Positions 38,312 to 47,168 of a stretch of DNA of 64,000 bases are shown piece after piece. The position numbers and the translations under genes were made by a program. Each line of letters opens with the position of its first letter. Position 1 is the stretch's first letter. Source of the stretch: Arthrobacter sp. NicSoilB4 (lineage in GTDB: Bacteria > Actinomycetota > Actinomycetes > Actinomycetales > Micrococcaceae); assembly GCF_019977335.1 (NCBI RefSeq), contig NZ_AP024653.1, positions 1 to 64,000 on the forward strand. The letters are read 5' to 3'. The notes beneath the pieces are model-generated. The model searched no databases, was not told the DNA's origin, and saw only the letters and a list, made by a program, of their open reading frames with translations.

Positions 38312-38695
38312 ATGCGACTGAAAATGTGCAGTATCCACGTCAAGGACCCCGCCGCCGCCTTCGAGTTCTACACCGGAATCCTGGGCTTCGAGAGCCTCCT
38401 GGCCATGCCGGAGCACAACCTGTTCATCGTGAAAGACCCGGCAGGGTCCGGCGGCGGATCAGCCGGGCTCCTGCTGGAGCCCAGCGACAACCCGATCGGG
38501 GCCGCCTACATGAACGGCTGCCACGACGCCGGGATGCCCGCAATTGTCCTGGGCGTGCCCGATGTCCGGGCTGAGTTCAAGCGGCTCACGGCCAAAGGCG
38601 TGATATTCCAGGGCGAGCCATCCGACGGTCCCGGCGGCACCACGGCGGTGTTCGACGACGGGTGCGGGAACTTCGTCCAGCTCCACCAGGACTAG
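38312..38695 (+). CDS. VOC (glyoxalase/bleomycin resistance) family protein
   Basis: The 127-residue protein has two beta-alpha-beta-beta-beta modules of the vicinal oxygen chelate fold. The first starts MCSIHVKDPAAAFEFYTGILGFES and the second around AIVLGVPDVRAEFKRLTAKGV, ending in VFDDGCGNFVQLHQD. The metal-ligand pattern His9 and Glu/Gln near the C-terminus fits the family. The substrate is unknown. The start at 38312 is supported by the conserved fold and a leaderless -10 box. An in-frame ATG at 38219 would add 31 atypical residues. Confidence 0.88.
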   Translation: MRLKMCSIHVKDPAAAFEFYTGILGFESLLAMPEHNLFIVKDPAGSGGGSAGLLLEPSDNPIGAAYMNGCHDAGMPAIVLGVPDVRAEFKRLTAKGVIFQGEPSDGPGGTTAVFDDGCGNFVQLHQD

Positions 38696-38753
38696 CCGGG
38701 CCACGGCTCACCCCGGCCGGGGATACTGACCGGGCTGTGGGGCGCAGCAGCGG

Positions 38754-39158
38754 CTACTCGGCCGCGGTGCGTGCCTTCTTGGCGTCCTTCTTCGCAGCCT
38801 CGTCCTTGACCCGCTGGGCCTCGGCGCGGACGGCGGCGTGGGTGGAGCGTTCGGCGACCAGCCAGGCCGGGGGAGCCTGCAGCAGCGCGGTGATTTCCGC
38901 CGTCGTGAGCGCTTCCTCAACGCCGCCGCGGGCCAGGCCGCTGATGGAGACGTTGAGCTTCTGTGCGACCACCGGGCGGGGGTGCGGGCCGTTGCGGCGC
39001 AGTTCCGCCAGCCACTCGGGCGGGTTGGCCTGGAGCTCGGCGAAATCGGCGCGGCTGATGACCGAATCCTGGAACTCCTGGGGTGTTGCGGGCAGGTAGA
39101 TGCCAAGCTTCTTGGCAACGGTGGCCGGCTTCATGGACTGGGAGTTTGCAGAGGTCAT
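38754..39158 (-). CDS. DUF5997 family protein
   Basis: The 134-residue protein matches the actinobacterial DUF5997 pattern. MKPATVAKKLGIYLPATPQEFQ is followed by SRADFAELQANPPEWLAELRRNGPHPRPVVAQKLNVSISGLARGGV and a Lys/Ala-rich tail. The middle part (VVAQKLNVSISGLARGGV) reads like a compact helix-turn-helix, so nucleic-acid binding is plausible though not established. It is divergent from a LysR effector-domain gene with 90 bp between the starts. Confidence 0.85.
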   Translation of the reverse strand: MTSANSQSMKPATVAKKLGIYLPATPQEFQDSVISRADFAELQANPPEWLAELRRNGPHPRPVVAQKLNVSISGLARGGVEEALTTAEITALLQAPPAWLVAERSTHAAVRAEAQRVKDEAAKKDAKKARTAAE

Positions 39159-39236
39159 GCTTCAAGGGTATCCGGCCAACGGCTGACTGGGCACCGGCGC
39201 TGAACACTGACACCCGCCATGCGCCGGGCCGGGCGG

Positions 39237-39242
39237 TACTGT
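39237..39242 (+). promoter_or_regulatory. -10 box of a leaderless gene
   Basis: TACTGT ends 6 nt before the GTG at 39249, with no RBS between. This favours the GTG as a leaderless start over the ATG at 39219. Confidence 0.5.
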
Positions 39243-39248
39243 GAACAT

Positions 39249-40001
39249 GTGTCCGCAGCAGAAGAAGCACCCCAGACCACCGACGAAACCGCCGACGAAC
39301 AGGCCGAAGCACCAGCGCGGGAGCTGCGTTTCGCCTACGTCGCCGGCGTCACCCCGGGCAAGTGGGTCCGGCGCTGGGAAGAGCGGGTGCTGGATGTGCC
39401 GCTGCGCTCCTTTATGTCCGACGACGGCGCGCAGCTCACGGTTCTGCGCGACGGTTCCGCTGACCTGAGCTTCGTCCGGTTGCCGGTGGAGCGGGAGGGC
39501 CTGAATGTCATCCCGCTGTACGAGGAACAGCCCGTGGTGGTGGCGCCCAAGGGGCACGAGATCTCGGTGTTCGAGGAGGTGGCCCTGGCGGACCTGTCGA
39601 AGGAGACGTTCCTGGACGTGGCGGAACTTGGCGGACCGGAGATGGCCCTGCAGGTGGTGGCCACCGGCGCCGGCCTGGTGATCCTGCCGATGTCCGTCGC
39701 ACGGCACTTCAACGTCAAGGACACCGTGGCGCGGAAGCTCACCGGAGCACCCACGACCCAGATCGCCCTGGCCTGGCCAAGCGACAGCACGGATGAGGTG
39801 ATCGAAGAGTTCATCGGGATCGTGCGCGGCCGCACCGCTGCCAGCTCCCGGCAGCCTTCCGCCCAGCAGGAAAAGCCAAAGAAGGAACCGAAGCCGGACC
39901 GGCGGGGTCCCGCGGTCAAGAAGCCCAAGGTGGCGCAGCGCTACGCGCCGAACCCGGACAAGGGCCGCGGCAAGGGATCCCGGAAGAAGGGCAAGCGCTA
40001 A
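39249..40001 (+). CDS. LysR-type substrate-binding domain protein without a DNA-binding domain
   Basis: The 250-residue protein holds only the effector-binding half of a LysR regulator. After an acidic 25-residue start, LRFAYVAGVTPGKWVRRWEER opens the periplasmic-binding-like fold. It continues through DLSFVRLPVEREGLNVIPLYEEQPVVVAPKGH and VATGAGLVILPMSVARHF. There is no N-terminal helix-turn-helix. Instead the last 65 residues are Lys/Arg/Pro-rich and end GKGSRKKGKR, a candidate nucleic-acid-binding tail. The divergent DUF5997 gene could supply a partner. Start at GTG 39249 is supported by the leaderless -10 box. Confidence 0.85.
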   Translation: MSAAEEAPQTTDETADEQAEAPARELRFAYVAGVTPGKWVRRWEERVLDVPLRSFMSDDGAQLTVLRDGSADLSFVRLPVEREGLNVIPLYEEQPVVVAPKGHEISVFEEVALADLSKETFLDVAELGGPEMALQVVATGAGLVILPMSVARHFNVKDTVARKLTGAPTTQIALAWPSDSTDEVIEEFIGIVRGRTAASSRQPSAQQEKPKKEPKPDRRGPAVKKPKVAQRYAPNPDKGRGKGSRKKGKR

Positions 40002-40024
40002 AGCGCTGCCTTAGGCTCTGGCCG

Positions 40025-40360
40025 CTACTTGGCGCAGGCGTCCTGCAGGGCCTTGACGGAGTCGGCCGGAACCTGGTCGCCGGAATCGGCGATCTGGCGC
40101 AGCGGGGTGGTGAGCTCGGCGGGTGCGCCTGCGGTCTCTGCGCCGGCAACCAGACCGCCCAGCAGTTCCTTGTCCTGGACACTGACCAGGCCGTCCGCAA
40201 CGAGGGCGCAGGCCTGCTTCTTCACTTCACTGCCGGCCGCCGTGGCCACCTGGGATGCGCCGTCGCTGACGGCCTTGTTCGCGGCGTCCTGCACCTGGCC
40301 GCAGCCGGTCAGGGCAATCAGAAGAGCGGCAGCGGACAGGGCGGCGAGGCGAAGTTTCAT
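40025..40360 (-). CDS. Small lipoprotein
   Basis: The 111-residue protein has a lipoprotein signal (MKLRLAALSAAALLIALTGC) with cleavage before Cys20. The mature part is Ala/Val/Asp-rich and helical, with two more cysteines (about residues 51 and 108) that could form a disulfide. I do not recognise a family. It is probably exported and anchored on the outer face of the membrane. It is single-gene and convergent with the LysR-domain gene. Confidence 0.75.
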   Translation of the reverse strand: MKLRLAALSAAALLIALTGCGQVQDAANKAVSDGASQVATAAGSEVKKQACALVADGLVSVQDKELLGGLVAGAETAGAPAELTTPLRQIADSGDQVPADSVKALQDACAK

Positions 40361-40455
40361 CCGACCAGCCTAACAAGCGCGGCCGGTGCCGGAACCTCCC
40401 GCCGTATGCAGCCGACCGCGCCCCGATTCACTGGGGCGGGCGGCGCCGGCCGGGC

Positions 40456-41913
40456 TTATCCGGGAGACGCCGTCGCTGACGCTTCTGCAGCCGTCCGCGC
40501 ATACGACGCTGAGACCCGGCGGTACACCGGGGTCAGGAAGGCCAGCAGTGCGGCGGCGATCATGATGATCCCGGCCACCAGAAACACCAGGGCGATGCCG
40601 CGGGAGGTACCCTCGCCCAGCAGCGGGGCCAGCTGGGCTGCACCCTCAGGGGACCGCGCGTACGGGATGATCCAGACCTGGGCGATCGGCGCGATGAGGA
40701 ACGCGGTGATCGGCGCTGCCGCGGACTCGAACGCCATGGCGAATCCGAATACCCGGCCCTGCCGATTCAGGGGCACCACCTGTTGGATGACCGTCTGCTC
40801 CGCGGCCTCCACGAACGGGACCAGGACGAGGTACAGCCAGATGCCGGCGATGTAGAGCCAAGCCCACTCGCGCAGGGTGAATACCGCACCGAGGACCCCC
40901 ATGAGGATCACCGCGATGAGCATGGTGCGCAACGGGTTGGACCCGAGCCCGAACTTGCCGATCAGCGCGCCGCCCACGATGAATCCGGTGGCGCCGACCG
41001 CGAAGTAGGTCCCCCACAGCTCCACGGGGAACATCTCCAAGCCGTAGGGATCCATCAGCGCCATGTAGACGCCACCGATGAAGTTGTTGAACGTGGAGAA
41101 GAGGATCAGCGCAAACAGGCCGGAAATGGCCAGCACGGCGGCGAGGGAGCCGCGCAGGTCGAATCCGCCGTGCGCGTCCGTGGCGGCAGCGCGCACTTCC
41201 TCGGGCATGCGCAGCGTGAGCAGGTGCGCGAATGCCAGCGCCGTGAGCACCACGGCGACGGCGACCGTCCAGCCCATGCCCAGCAGCCCGACCGAGAGTC
41301 CGGAGAGCACCGAGGTGACGATGAACATCAGTCCCTGCACCATGCCCACCAGCCCGTTGGCGTTCGCCCGGCGGTCCGGTTCGATAAGGATGGTGACCGT
41401 GGTGGAAAGGGCAATGTTGCGCATGTTTTCCACGACCGCACCGACCAGGATGATCAGGGCGAAGACCCAGAACAACGGCTGCGTCAGGTCCAGCAGCGCG
41501 GCGGCCGGGGTCAGCAGGAACATGGCCCCGGACAGCACGAACATGACCAGGGTGAAGCCGGCGGCGAAGCGCATCACGGCAAGCTTGCGGTAACGGTCCA
41601 CGAAGGTGCCGAAGCTGATGCTGGAAAGGGCGATCAACAGCATGTACGCACCGCCGATGACCCCGGTGGCGATCACGTTGCGCGTCTCCAGGTACACCCA
41701 GAAGGTCAAGGCGAACCACAGGTAGCTGGTCGTGATGTTGGCCAGGGCGGTGTTCACCAGGATCCCGGCGAACGTGCGCGACCGCTGCGCAGGACTGCGC
41801 AGCGTCGCGTTGACGGCGGGCGGCAGCGGGTTGCCGGCCACGTCCTCGCGGAGGTCAGCGTCGTAATCGGGAGCCGCAGCTGCCCCGGGCGGGGCCGGCT
41901 CCTGCTCGGTCAT
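40456..41913 (-). CDS. MFS transporter
   Basis: The 485-residue protein has 12 membrane helices. It begins MTEQEPAPPGAAAAPDYDADL, then RTFAGILVNTALANITTSYLWFALTFWVYLETRNV. An MFS loop 2-3-like motif follows (GTFVDRYRKLAVM), and the second half resembles permeases of unknown-solute or drug-efflux type. The start at 41913 is chosen because the upstream extension would be read from non-coding DNA. The substrate is not predictable. The 3' end has a CGCCCC/GGGGCG hairpin near 40420-40440 but no T-run. Confidence 0.85.
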   Translation of the reverse strand: MTEQEPAPPGAAAAPDYDADLREDVAGNPLPPAVNATLRSPAQRSRTFAGILVNTALANITTSYLWFALTFWVYLETRNVIATGVIGGAYMLLIALSSISFGTFVDRYRKLAVMRFAAGFTLVMFVLSGAMFLLTPAAALLDLTQPLFWVFALIILVGAVVENMRNIALSTTVTILIEPDRRANANGLVGMVQGLMFIVTSVLSGLSVGLLGMGWTVAVAVVLTALAFAHLLTLRMPEEVRAAATDAHGGFDLRGSLAAVLAISGLFALILFSTFNNFIGGVYMALMDPYGLEMFPVELWGTYFAVGATGFIVGGALIGKFGLGSNPLRTMLIAVILMGVLGAVFTLREWAWLYIAGIWLYLVLVPFVEAAEQTVIQQVVPLNRQGRVFGFAMAFESAAAPITAFLIAPIAQVWIIPYARSPEGAAQLAPLLGEGTSRGIALVFLVAGIIMIAAALLAFLTPVYRRVSASYARTAAEASATASPG

Positions 41914-42007
41914 GCGTCCCAGTTTACTGACAACTAAAAGCCACGAACACGGCCGCCGGCCGGTCGGGAAGCGTGGGCAAAGGCCCCCAGCCAGTTTTGT
42001 GACGTAA

Positions 42008-42039
42008 GAAACGTGCAGGAAACGTTCCCCGTCTACTCT
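42008..42039 (+). promoter_or_regulatory. Urease promoter with a GlnR-like direct repeat
   Basis: GAAAC occurs at 42008-42012 and 42019-42023, 11 bp apart, and a partial GTGAC lies at 41999-42003. The 11-bp spacing of AC ends recalls actinobacterial GlnR boxes. TACTCT (42034-42039) is a -10 candidate 55 bp before ureA. GlnR control of urease is known in relatives; for this site it is inference. Confidence 0.35.
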
Positions 42040-42093
42040 GGCTTCACCGCGGCGCCGCCAGGCCCGTGGCCGCCGGTGTGAAGGGAGCCCGTT

Positions 42094-42396
42094 ATGCATC
42101 TGCTGCCCCGTGAGCAGGAAAAGCTCATGATCGTGGTCGCGGCCGACCTCGCCCGCCGCCGCCAGTCCCGCGGTCTGAGGCTGAATTTTCCGGAGGCGGT
42201 CGCCATCATCAGCTACGAGCTGATCGAGGGTGCCCGGGACGGCCGGACGGTGGCGGACCTGATGAGCTACGGCACCACCGTGCTGGGCCGCGGGGACGTC
42301 ATGGAGGGCGTGCCGGAGATGATCCACGACGTCCAGATTGAGGCCACCTTCCCGGACGGCACCAAGCTCGTCACCGTCCACGATCCGATCCGTTAG
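42094..42396 (+). CDS. ureA: Urease subunit gamma
   Basis: The 100-residue structural subunit forms the urease trimer core with UreB and UreC. The family sequence [39 protein letters not shown] is unmistakable, as is [38 protein letters not shown] precedes the ATG. It opens an eight-gene operon on the plus strand for urea hydrolysis and nickel supply. Confidence 0.97.
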   Translation: MHLLPREQEKLMIVVAADLARRRQSRGLRLNFPEAVAIISYELIEGARDGRTVADLMSYGTTVLGRGDVMEGVPEMIHDVQIEATFPDGTKLVTVHDPIR

Positions 42397-42404
42397 GAGC
42401 TCAG

Positions 42405-42722
42405 ATGATTCCCGGAGAATACGTTCTCGGCCCGGATCCTGTGGTGGTCAATGCGGGGCGTGAGGCGATCGACGTCGTGGTGACCAACACCGGTGACCGT
42501 CCCGTGCAGGTGGGCTCGCACTTCCACTTTTTCGAGGCGAACGCCGCCCTTTCGTTCAACCGCCGGGCCGCCTACGGCCGGCGCCTGGACATTCCGGCGG
42601 GCACGGCCGCCCGTTTCGAGCCGGGGGATAGCAAGACCGTCCGGTTGATCGAACTCGCCGGCCGGCGCGAGGTCTACGGCCTCAGCAACGCGGTGAACGG
42701 AACACTGGAGGGACGAAGATGA
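42405..42722 (+). CDS. ureB: Urease subunit beta
   Basis: The 105-residue subunit begins [46 protein letters not shown] and continues [25 protein letters not shown], the standard UreB beta-fold. It lies 8 bp after ureA, with AGGAG before its ATG. It overlaps ureC by 4 bp. Together UreABC form the (alpha-beta-gamma)3 apoenzyme. Confidence 0.97.
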   Translation: MIPGEYVLGPDPVVVNAGREAIDVVVTNTGDRPVQVGSHFHFFEANAALSFNRRAAYGRRLDIPAGTAARFEPGDSKTVRLIELAGRREVYGLSNAVNGTLEGRR

Positions 42723-44476
42723 GTTTCGAATTGTCCCGCCGTCAGTACGCGGACCTGTACGGCCCGACGACGGGCGACGCCATCCGCCTCGCCGACACCG
42801 AGCTCTTCCTCGAGATCGAGAAGGACCTCACTGTCTATGGCGAGGAAGTTGTGTTCGGCGGCGGCAAAGTGATCCGCGACGGCATGGGCCAGAACGGCCA
42901 GCTGACCAGGGACGAAAACGTTCCCGACACCGTCATCACCAACGTCGTGATCCTGGATTACACCGGGATCTACAAGGCCGACGTCGCGCTCCGGGACGGC
43001 CACATCTTCCGGATCGGCAAGGCCGGCAACCCGCAGATCACCGACGGCGTGGACATCGTAATCGGGGCGAGCACCGAAATCATTGCCGGCGAACGGAAAA
43101 TCCTGACCGCCGGCGGCGTGGACTCCCACATCCACTTCATTTCCCCGGACCAGGTTTCCGCCGCCCTGTGCAGCGGGGTGACCACCATGATCGGCGGGGG
43201 CACCGGCCCCGCCGAAGGAACCAAGGCAACCACCGTCACCCCCGGGAAATGGCACATCCAGCGGATGCTGCAGGCCGCCGAAGGGCTCCCCATCAACATC
43301 GGCCTGTTCGGCAAGGGGCACGCCTCCGCCGTCGAACCTTTGGCCGAGCAGATCCGCGCCGGCGCGATCGGGTTGAAAGTCCACGAGGACTGGGGCTCCA
43401 CGACGTCCTCCATCGACACATCGCTCAAAGTCGCGGACTGCTTCGACGTCCAGGTGGCCATCCACACTGACACCCTGAACGAGTGCGGCTTCGTGGAGGA
43501 CACCATCCGGGCCATTGACGGGCGCGTGATCCACACCTTCCACACCGAGGGCGCCGGCGGTGGACACGCCCCGGACATCATCAAGATCGCCGGGCTGCCC
43601 AACGTCCTGCCGGCCTCCACCAACCCCACGCTGCCGTACACGCGCAACACCATCGAAGAGCATCTGGACATGCTTATGGTCTGCCACCACCTCAACCCGG
43701 ACATCCCGGAGGACGTGGCCTTCGCGGACTCCCGCATCCGCGCGGAAACCATCGCCGCCGAGGACGTGCTGCAGGACCTGGGGATCTTCTCGATCACCTC
43801 CTCGGACTCCCAGGCCATGGGCCGGGTGGGCGAGGTGGTCATCCGCACCTGGCAGGTGGCGGACAAGATGAAGCGGCAGCGGGGTGTCCTGAAAGACCCC
43901 CGGGGGGACAGCGCAGCGGGCGTGCACGGGGCGGCGTCAGGCCTGGGCGCTGACAGCGACAACTTCCGCCTGAAGCGCTACGTGGCGAAATACACCATCA
44001 ACCCGGCCATCGCGCAGGGCATGGCTGACTCCATCGGCTCCGTGGAGGCCGGCAAGTTCGCGGACCTGGTGCTTTGGGATCCGGCGTTCTTCGGGGTCAA
44101 GCCGGAGCTGGTGATCAAGGGCGGGCAGATCGCCTACGCGCTGATGGGGGACGCCAACGCCTCCATTCCCACCCCGCAGCCGCGCACCATGCGGCCCATG
44201 TTCGCCGCCTACGGCAAGGCCCTGCAGCAGTCCTCCATTACCTTCCTTTCCCAGGCCGCCATCGACGCCGGGGTCCCGGCGGAGTTGGGGCTGGAGAAGG
44301 TCATCCGTCCCGTGTCCGGCATCCGCCGCCTCACGAAGGCGGACCTCAAGTACAACGGCGCCATGCCGGACATCGAGGTGGACCCGGAAACGTACCAGGT
44401 GAGCGTCGACGGCGAGAACGTCACCTGCGAACCGTCGGACGTGCTGCCCATGGCGCAGCGCTACTTCCTTTTCTAG
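42719..44476 (+). CDS. ureC: Urease catalytic subunit alpha
   Basis: The 585-residue nickel hydrolase converts urea to ammonia and carbamate. Nickel ligands are His137 and His139 (SHIHF), carbamylated Lys220 (GLKVHEDWG), His249, His275 and Asp363 (SSDSQAMG). The flap cysteine is Cys322 (MVCHHLNP). Residues about 391-411 ([21 protein letters not shown]) look like an insertion of roughly a dozen residues relative to typical UreC, between the flap-distal KMKRQRG and DSDNFR segments. It follows ureB with a 4-bp overlap. Confidence 0.97.
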   Translation: MSFELSRRQYADLYGPTTGDAIRLADTELFLEIEKDLTVYGEEVVFGGGKVIRDGMGQNGQLTRDENVPDTVITNVVILDYTGIYKADVALRDGHIFRIGKAGNPQITDGVDIVIGASTEIIAGERKILTAGGVDSHIHFISPDQVSAALCSGVTTMIGGGTGPAEGTKATTVTPGKWHIQRMLQAAEGLPINIGLFGKGHASAVEPLAEQIRAGAIGLKVHEDWGSTTSSIDTSLKVADCFDVQVAIHTDTLNECGFVEDTIRAIDGRVIHTFHTEGAGGGHAPDIIKIAGLPNVLPASTNPTLPYTRNTIEEHLDMLMVCHHLNPDIPEDVAFADSRIRAETIAAEDVLQDLGIFSITSSDSQAMGRVGEVVIRTWQVADKMKRQRGVLKDPRGDSAAGVHGAASGLGADSDNFRLKRYVAKYTINPAIAQGMADSIGSVEAGKFADLVLWDPAFFGVKPELVIKGGQIAYALMGDANASIPTPQPRTMRPMFAAYGKALQQSSITFLSQAAIDAGVPAELGLEKVIRPVSGIRRLTKADLKYNGAMPDIEVDPETYQVSVDGENVTCEPSDVLPMAQRYFLF

Positions 44477-44495
44477 GCTTCCAGAGGAGACAGGA

Positions 44496-44978
44496 ATGAT
44501 CATCGAAAAGGTCCTCGGCAACACCCACGACCTTCCTCCCGTCCCGGACCCGTATGCCGGGCTGCACCGTGAAAAGGTCGTGCTGCCCAGCACCCAGCTG
44601 GTCAAACGCGTCCAGCGCGTCACCACGGACCACGGCAAGGAAATCGGCATCCGACTCCCCTCGGGTTCCGGGGATCTGCGCGACGGCGACATCCTGCATG
44701 TCGCGGAGACCAACATGATCGTGGTGTCGGTGCTGCCCACGGATGTCCTTGTGATCACCCCGCGCTCCATCCACGAGATGGGCGTGGTGGCGCATTCCCT
44801 CGGCAACCGGCACCTGCAGGCCCAGTTCTTCGAGGCGTCCCCGGAGTACGGGGCCGCCGTGATGGTCTGCCAGTACGACCACACCGTGGAGGACTACCTG
44901 AAACACGTCGGAGCACCCTATGACCGCCAGGAGCGCGTGATGCCCGTCCCCTTCCGCCATGCCGACCACAGCCACTAG
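44496..44978 (+). CDS. ureE: Urease accessory protein UreE (nickel chaperone)
   Basis: The 160-residue metallochaperone delivers nickel to the UreG/UreF/UreD complex. The N-terminal domain has VLPSTQLVKRVQRVTTDHGKEIGIRLP. The C-terminal domain has MGVVAHSLGNRHLQAQFFE with the conserved metal-binding His. It ends in a short His-containing tail (RHADHSH) rather than a long poly-His stretch. AGAGGAGA precedes the ATG. Its 3' end overlaps ureF by 20 bp. Confidence 0.95.
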   Translation: MIIEKVLGNTHDLPPVPDPYAGLHREKVVLPSTQLVKRVQRVTTDHGKEIGIRLPSGSGDLRDGDILHVAETNMIVVSVLPTDVLVITPRSIHEMGVVAHSLGNRHLQAQFFEASPEYGAAVMVCQYDHTVEDYLKHVGAPYDRQERVMPVPFRHADHSH

Positions 44979-45648
44979 TCCCGCGCCCTACCAGCTGGCC
45001 CTGCAGCAGCTGACGGATTCCGCGCTGCCCACCGGGGCGTTTGCCCACTCGCTGGGGTTTGAGACGTACCTTGAGCGCGGTCTCGTGCGCGATGAGGAGA
45101 CGTTCGGCGTGTGGCTGGCCGCGTTCATGTCCCAACAGCTGACCTACTCGGACGCCTTGGCCATCCGGTTACTCTATGAGGGCGACCTGCTTGCGGACCT
45201 GGATGAGTTGTTGACCGCCCAGCTGTTGCCCCGGCAGTTGCGCGAGGCCAGCATCAAGATGGGCGGCCGCCTGCTGGAGATTGGTGCCGAGATCTTTCCG
45301 TCCGCTGAGCTCGCGGAATACCGGGCGCTGGTGGGTTCCGGCCGCGCCGCCGGCCATCAGCCGCTGGCGTTCGCCGTCGTCGCCCGATCCCTGGAGGTTC
45401 CGTTCCCCGAGGCCCTCGCCGCCTACCTGTTCGCCACCGTCACGTCGTTGACGCAGAACGCCGTCCGGGCGATCCCGCTGGGGCAGAACGCCGGCCAACG
45501 GCTGCTGCGGAAGGCGGCCGACGACGTCGCGGCCGCGGTCTCACAGGCCGACAGCCTGGACCGGTCCGATTTTGGCGCCGTGAGTCCCGGACTCGAAATT
45601 TCGCAGATGCGGCACGAGCGACAGCGTGCCCGCATGTTCATGAGCTGA
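44959..45648 (+). CDS. ureF: Urease accessory protein UreF
   Basis: The 229-residue all-helical protein acts as GTPase regulator in the UreD-UreF-UreG activation complex. Family segments are QLTDSALPTGAFAHSLGFETYLERG, SIKMGGRLLEIGAEIFPSAE and ATVTSLTQNAVRAIPLGQNAGQRLL. The ATG at 44959 lies inside the ureE 3' end, so the two reading frames overlap by 20 bp and are probably translationally coupled. Confidence 0.95.
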   Translation: MPTTATSPAPYQLALQQLTDSALPTGAFAHSLGFETYLERGLVRDEETFGVWLAAFMSQQLTYSDALAIRLLYEGDLLADLDELLTAQLLPRQLREASIKMGGRLLEIGAEIFPSAELAEYRALVGSGRAAGHQPLAFAVVARSLEVPFPEALAAYLFATVTSLTQNAVRAIPLGQNAGQRLLRKAADDVAAAVSQADSLDRSDFGAVSPGLEISQMRHERQRARMFMS

Positions 45649-45678
45649 CCAAGCAACGAAATATGTCTGGAGAAGAAT

Positions 45679-46296
45679 ATGTCTGAACCGATCAAAATCG
45701 GCATCGGCGGCCCGGTGGGCGCCGGCAAAACCCAGCTCGTGGAGCGCCTCACCCGCCACCTGAGCCGGGAGATCTCCATGGCCGCCATCACCAACGACAT
45801 CTACACCATCGAGGACGCCAAGATCCTCGCCGCCAACGGAATCCTCCCGATCGACCGGATCATCGGAGTGGAAACCGGCGGCTGCCCGCACACCGCCATC
45901 CGCGAGGACACCTCCATGAATACCGCGGCCATCGAGGAGCTGAAGAAACGGCACCCGGACCTGCAGGTGATTTTCGTGGAGTCCGGCGGGGACAACCTCT
46001 CCGCCACGTTCAGCCCCGAACTGGTGGACTTCTCCATCTACATCATCGACGTCGCCCAGGGCGAGAAGATCCCGCGGAAAGCCGGCCAGGGCATGATCAA
46101 GTCCGACCTCTTCATCATCAACAAGACCGACCTCGCACCGCACGTCGGCGCGGACCTCTCTGTGATGGAGCGGGATTCAAAGGAATTCCGGGGCGGGAAG
46201 CCGTTCTGCTTCACGAACCTCAAGACGGACGAAGGGCTCGAGCGCGTCATCGCATGGGTGCGGCGCGATGTCCTGATGCTCGACCTGGCGTCATGA
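45679..46296 (+). CDS. ureG: Urease accessory GTPase UreG
   Basis: The 205-residue SIMIBI GTPase provides GTP hydrolysis for nickel insertion. The P-loop is [17 protein letters not shown]. The nickel-binding CPH motif is [29 protein letters not shown] follows, and the NKTD guanine motif is at [20 protein letters not shown] precedes the ATG. The stop overlaps the ureD ATG as ATGA. Confidence 0.97.
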   Translation: MSEPIKIGIGGPVGAGKTQLVERLTRHLSREISMAAITNDIYTIEDAKILAANGILPIDRIIGVETGGCPHTAIREDTSMNTAAIEELKKRHPDLQVIFVESGGDNLSATFSPELVDFSIYIIDVAQGEKIPRKAGQGMIKSDLFIINKTDLAPHVGADLSVMERDSKEFRGGKPFCFTNLKTDEGLERVIAWVRRDVLMLDLAS

Positions 46297-47168
46297 GCAC
46301 GACGGCGGCCGCTGAGTCCCTCGCTGTCGCCGCACCCAGGGGGGAGCTCGAACTCGTCGTCGCTGAGCGGAATGGACGGTCTGTGGCTGTGCAGCAGTTT
46401 CATCAGGGCGCCCTGCGGTTGTTGCGGCCGCACTACTTGGATGCGTCCGGGCAGGTTTGTTATGTGGTGGTGAATCCTGGCGGGGCGTATTTGGGGGCGG
46501 ACCTTTATGTCGTGGACGTGGAGGTGGAGGAGGGTGCGAAGCTGCTGCTCACCACGCAGTCGGCCACCAAGGTCTACCGGACGCCGGGTTCGTTGGCCGA
46601 ACAGCGGATGCGGTTGCGCCTGGCGGCAGGAGCGCAGCTGGAATTGGCCCCGGACCAGCTGATCGCTTACCGGGAGGCAAGCTACCGGCAGAACACCCAC
46701 ATCACCATGCACCCGACGTCGAGCCTGGTCATGTCCGAGGTCATCACGCCGGGCTGGTCGCCGGACGGGGCGTCGTTCCGCTACGAGGAATTGCGGCTCC
46801 GGACCGAAATCCGGATCGAATCCGAGGAAGGCGGAGGGCTGCTGGCGCTCGACAATCTGCTGATCCGGCCGCCGCAGCACGACGTCACCGGCATGGGTTT
46901 TATGGAGGGCTTCAGCCACGTGGGATCACTGATCGTTGTCGATCGGCGCGTTGACCAGTCCCTCGCCGACGAATTGCATGTGCTGACCGGCGGGCACGAT
47001 GCCTACACAGGAGTTTCCCTGACTGCCACAGTTGATGGGATCAGCGGTCTTGTGCTCCGGTCCCTCTCGAACAACACTGAAGAACTCAACAGGCTTCTGG
47101 GCGCGTGCAGCGCCCTGCTCCGTCAGCGGTGGCATGGCACGGCACCCCTGGACCTAAGGAAATACTGA
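46293..47168 (+). CDS. ureD: Urease accessory protein UreD
   Basis: The 291-residue scaffold protein binds apo-urease and channels nickel. Family segments include [70 protein letters not shown] and [20 protein letters not shown] place the start at ATG 46293, which overlaps the ureG stop by 4 bp. The stop overlaps the nickel permease ATG in the same way. Confidence 0.94.
   Translation: MSTTAAAESLAVAAPRGELELVVAERNGRSVAVQQFHQGALRLLRPHYLDASGQVCYVVVNPGGAYLGADLYVVDVEVEEGAKLLLTTQSATKVYRTPGSLAEQRMRLRLAAGAQLELAPDQLIAYREASYRQNTHITMHPTSSLVMSEVITPGWSPDGASFRYEELRLRTEIRIESEEGGGLLALDNLLIRPPQHDVTGMGFMEGFSHVGSLIVVDRRVDQSLADELHVLTGGHDAYTGVSLTATVDGISGLVLRSLSNNTEELNRLLGACSALLRQRWHGTAPLDLRKY

Noticed and set aside
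43919..43953. A frameshift or assembly error in ureC
   Set aside because: The frame continues into the conserved [17 protein letters not shown] segment on both sides, so the extra residues are an in-frame insert.
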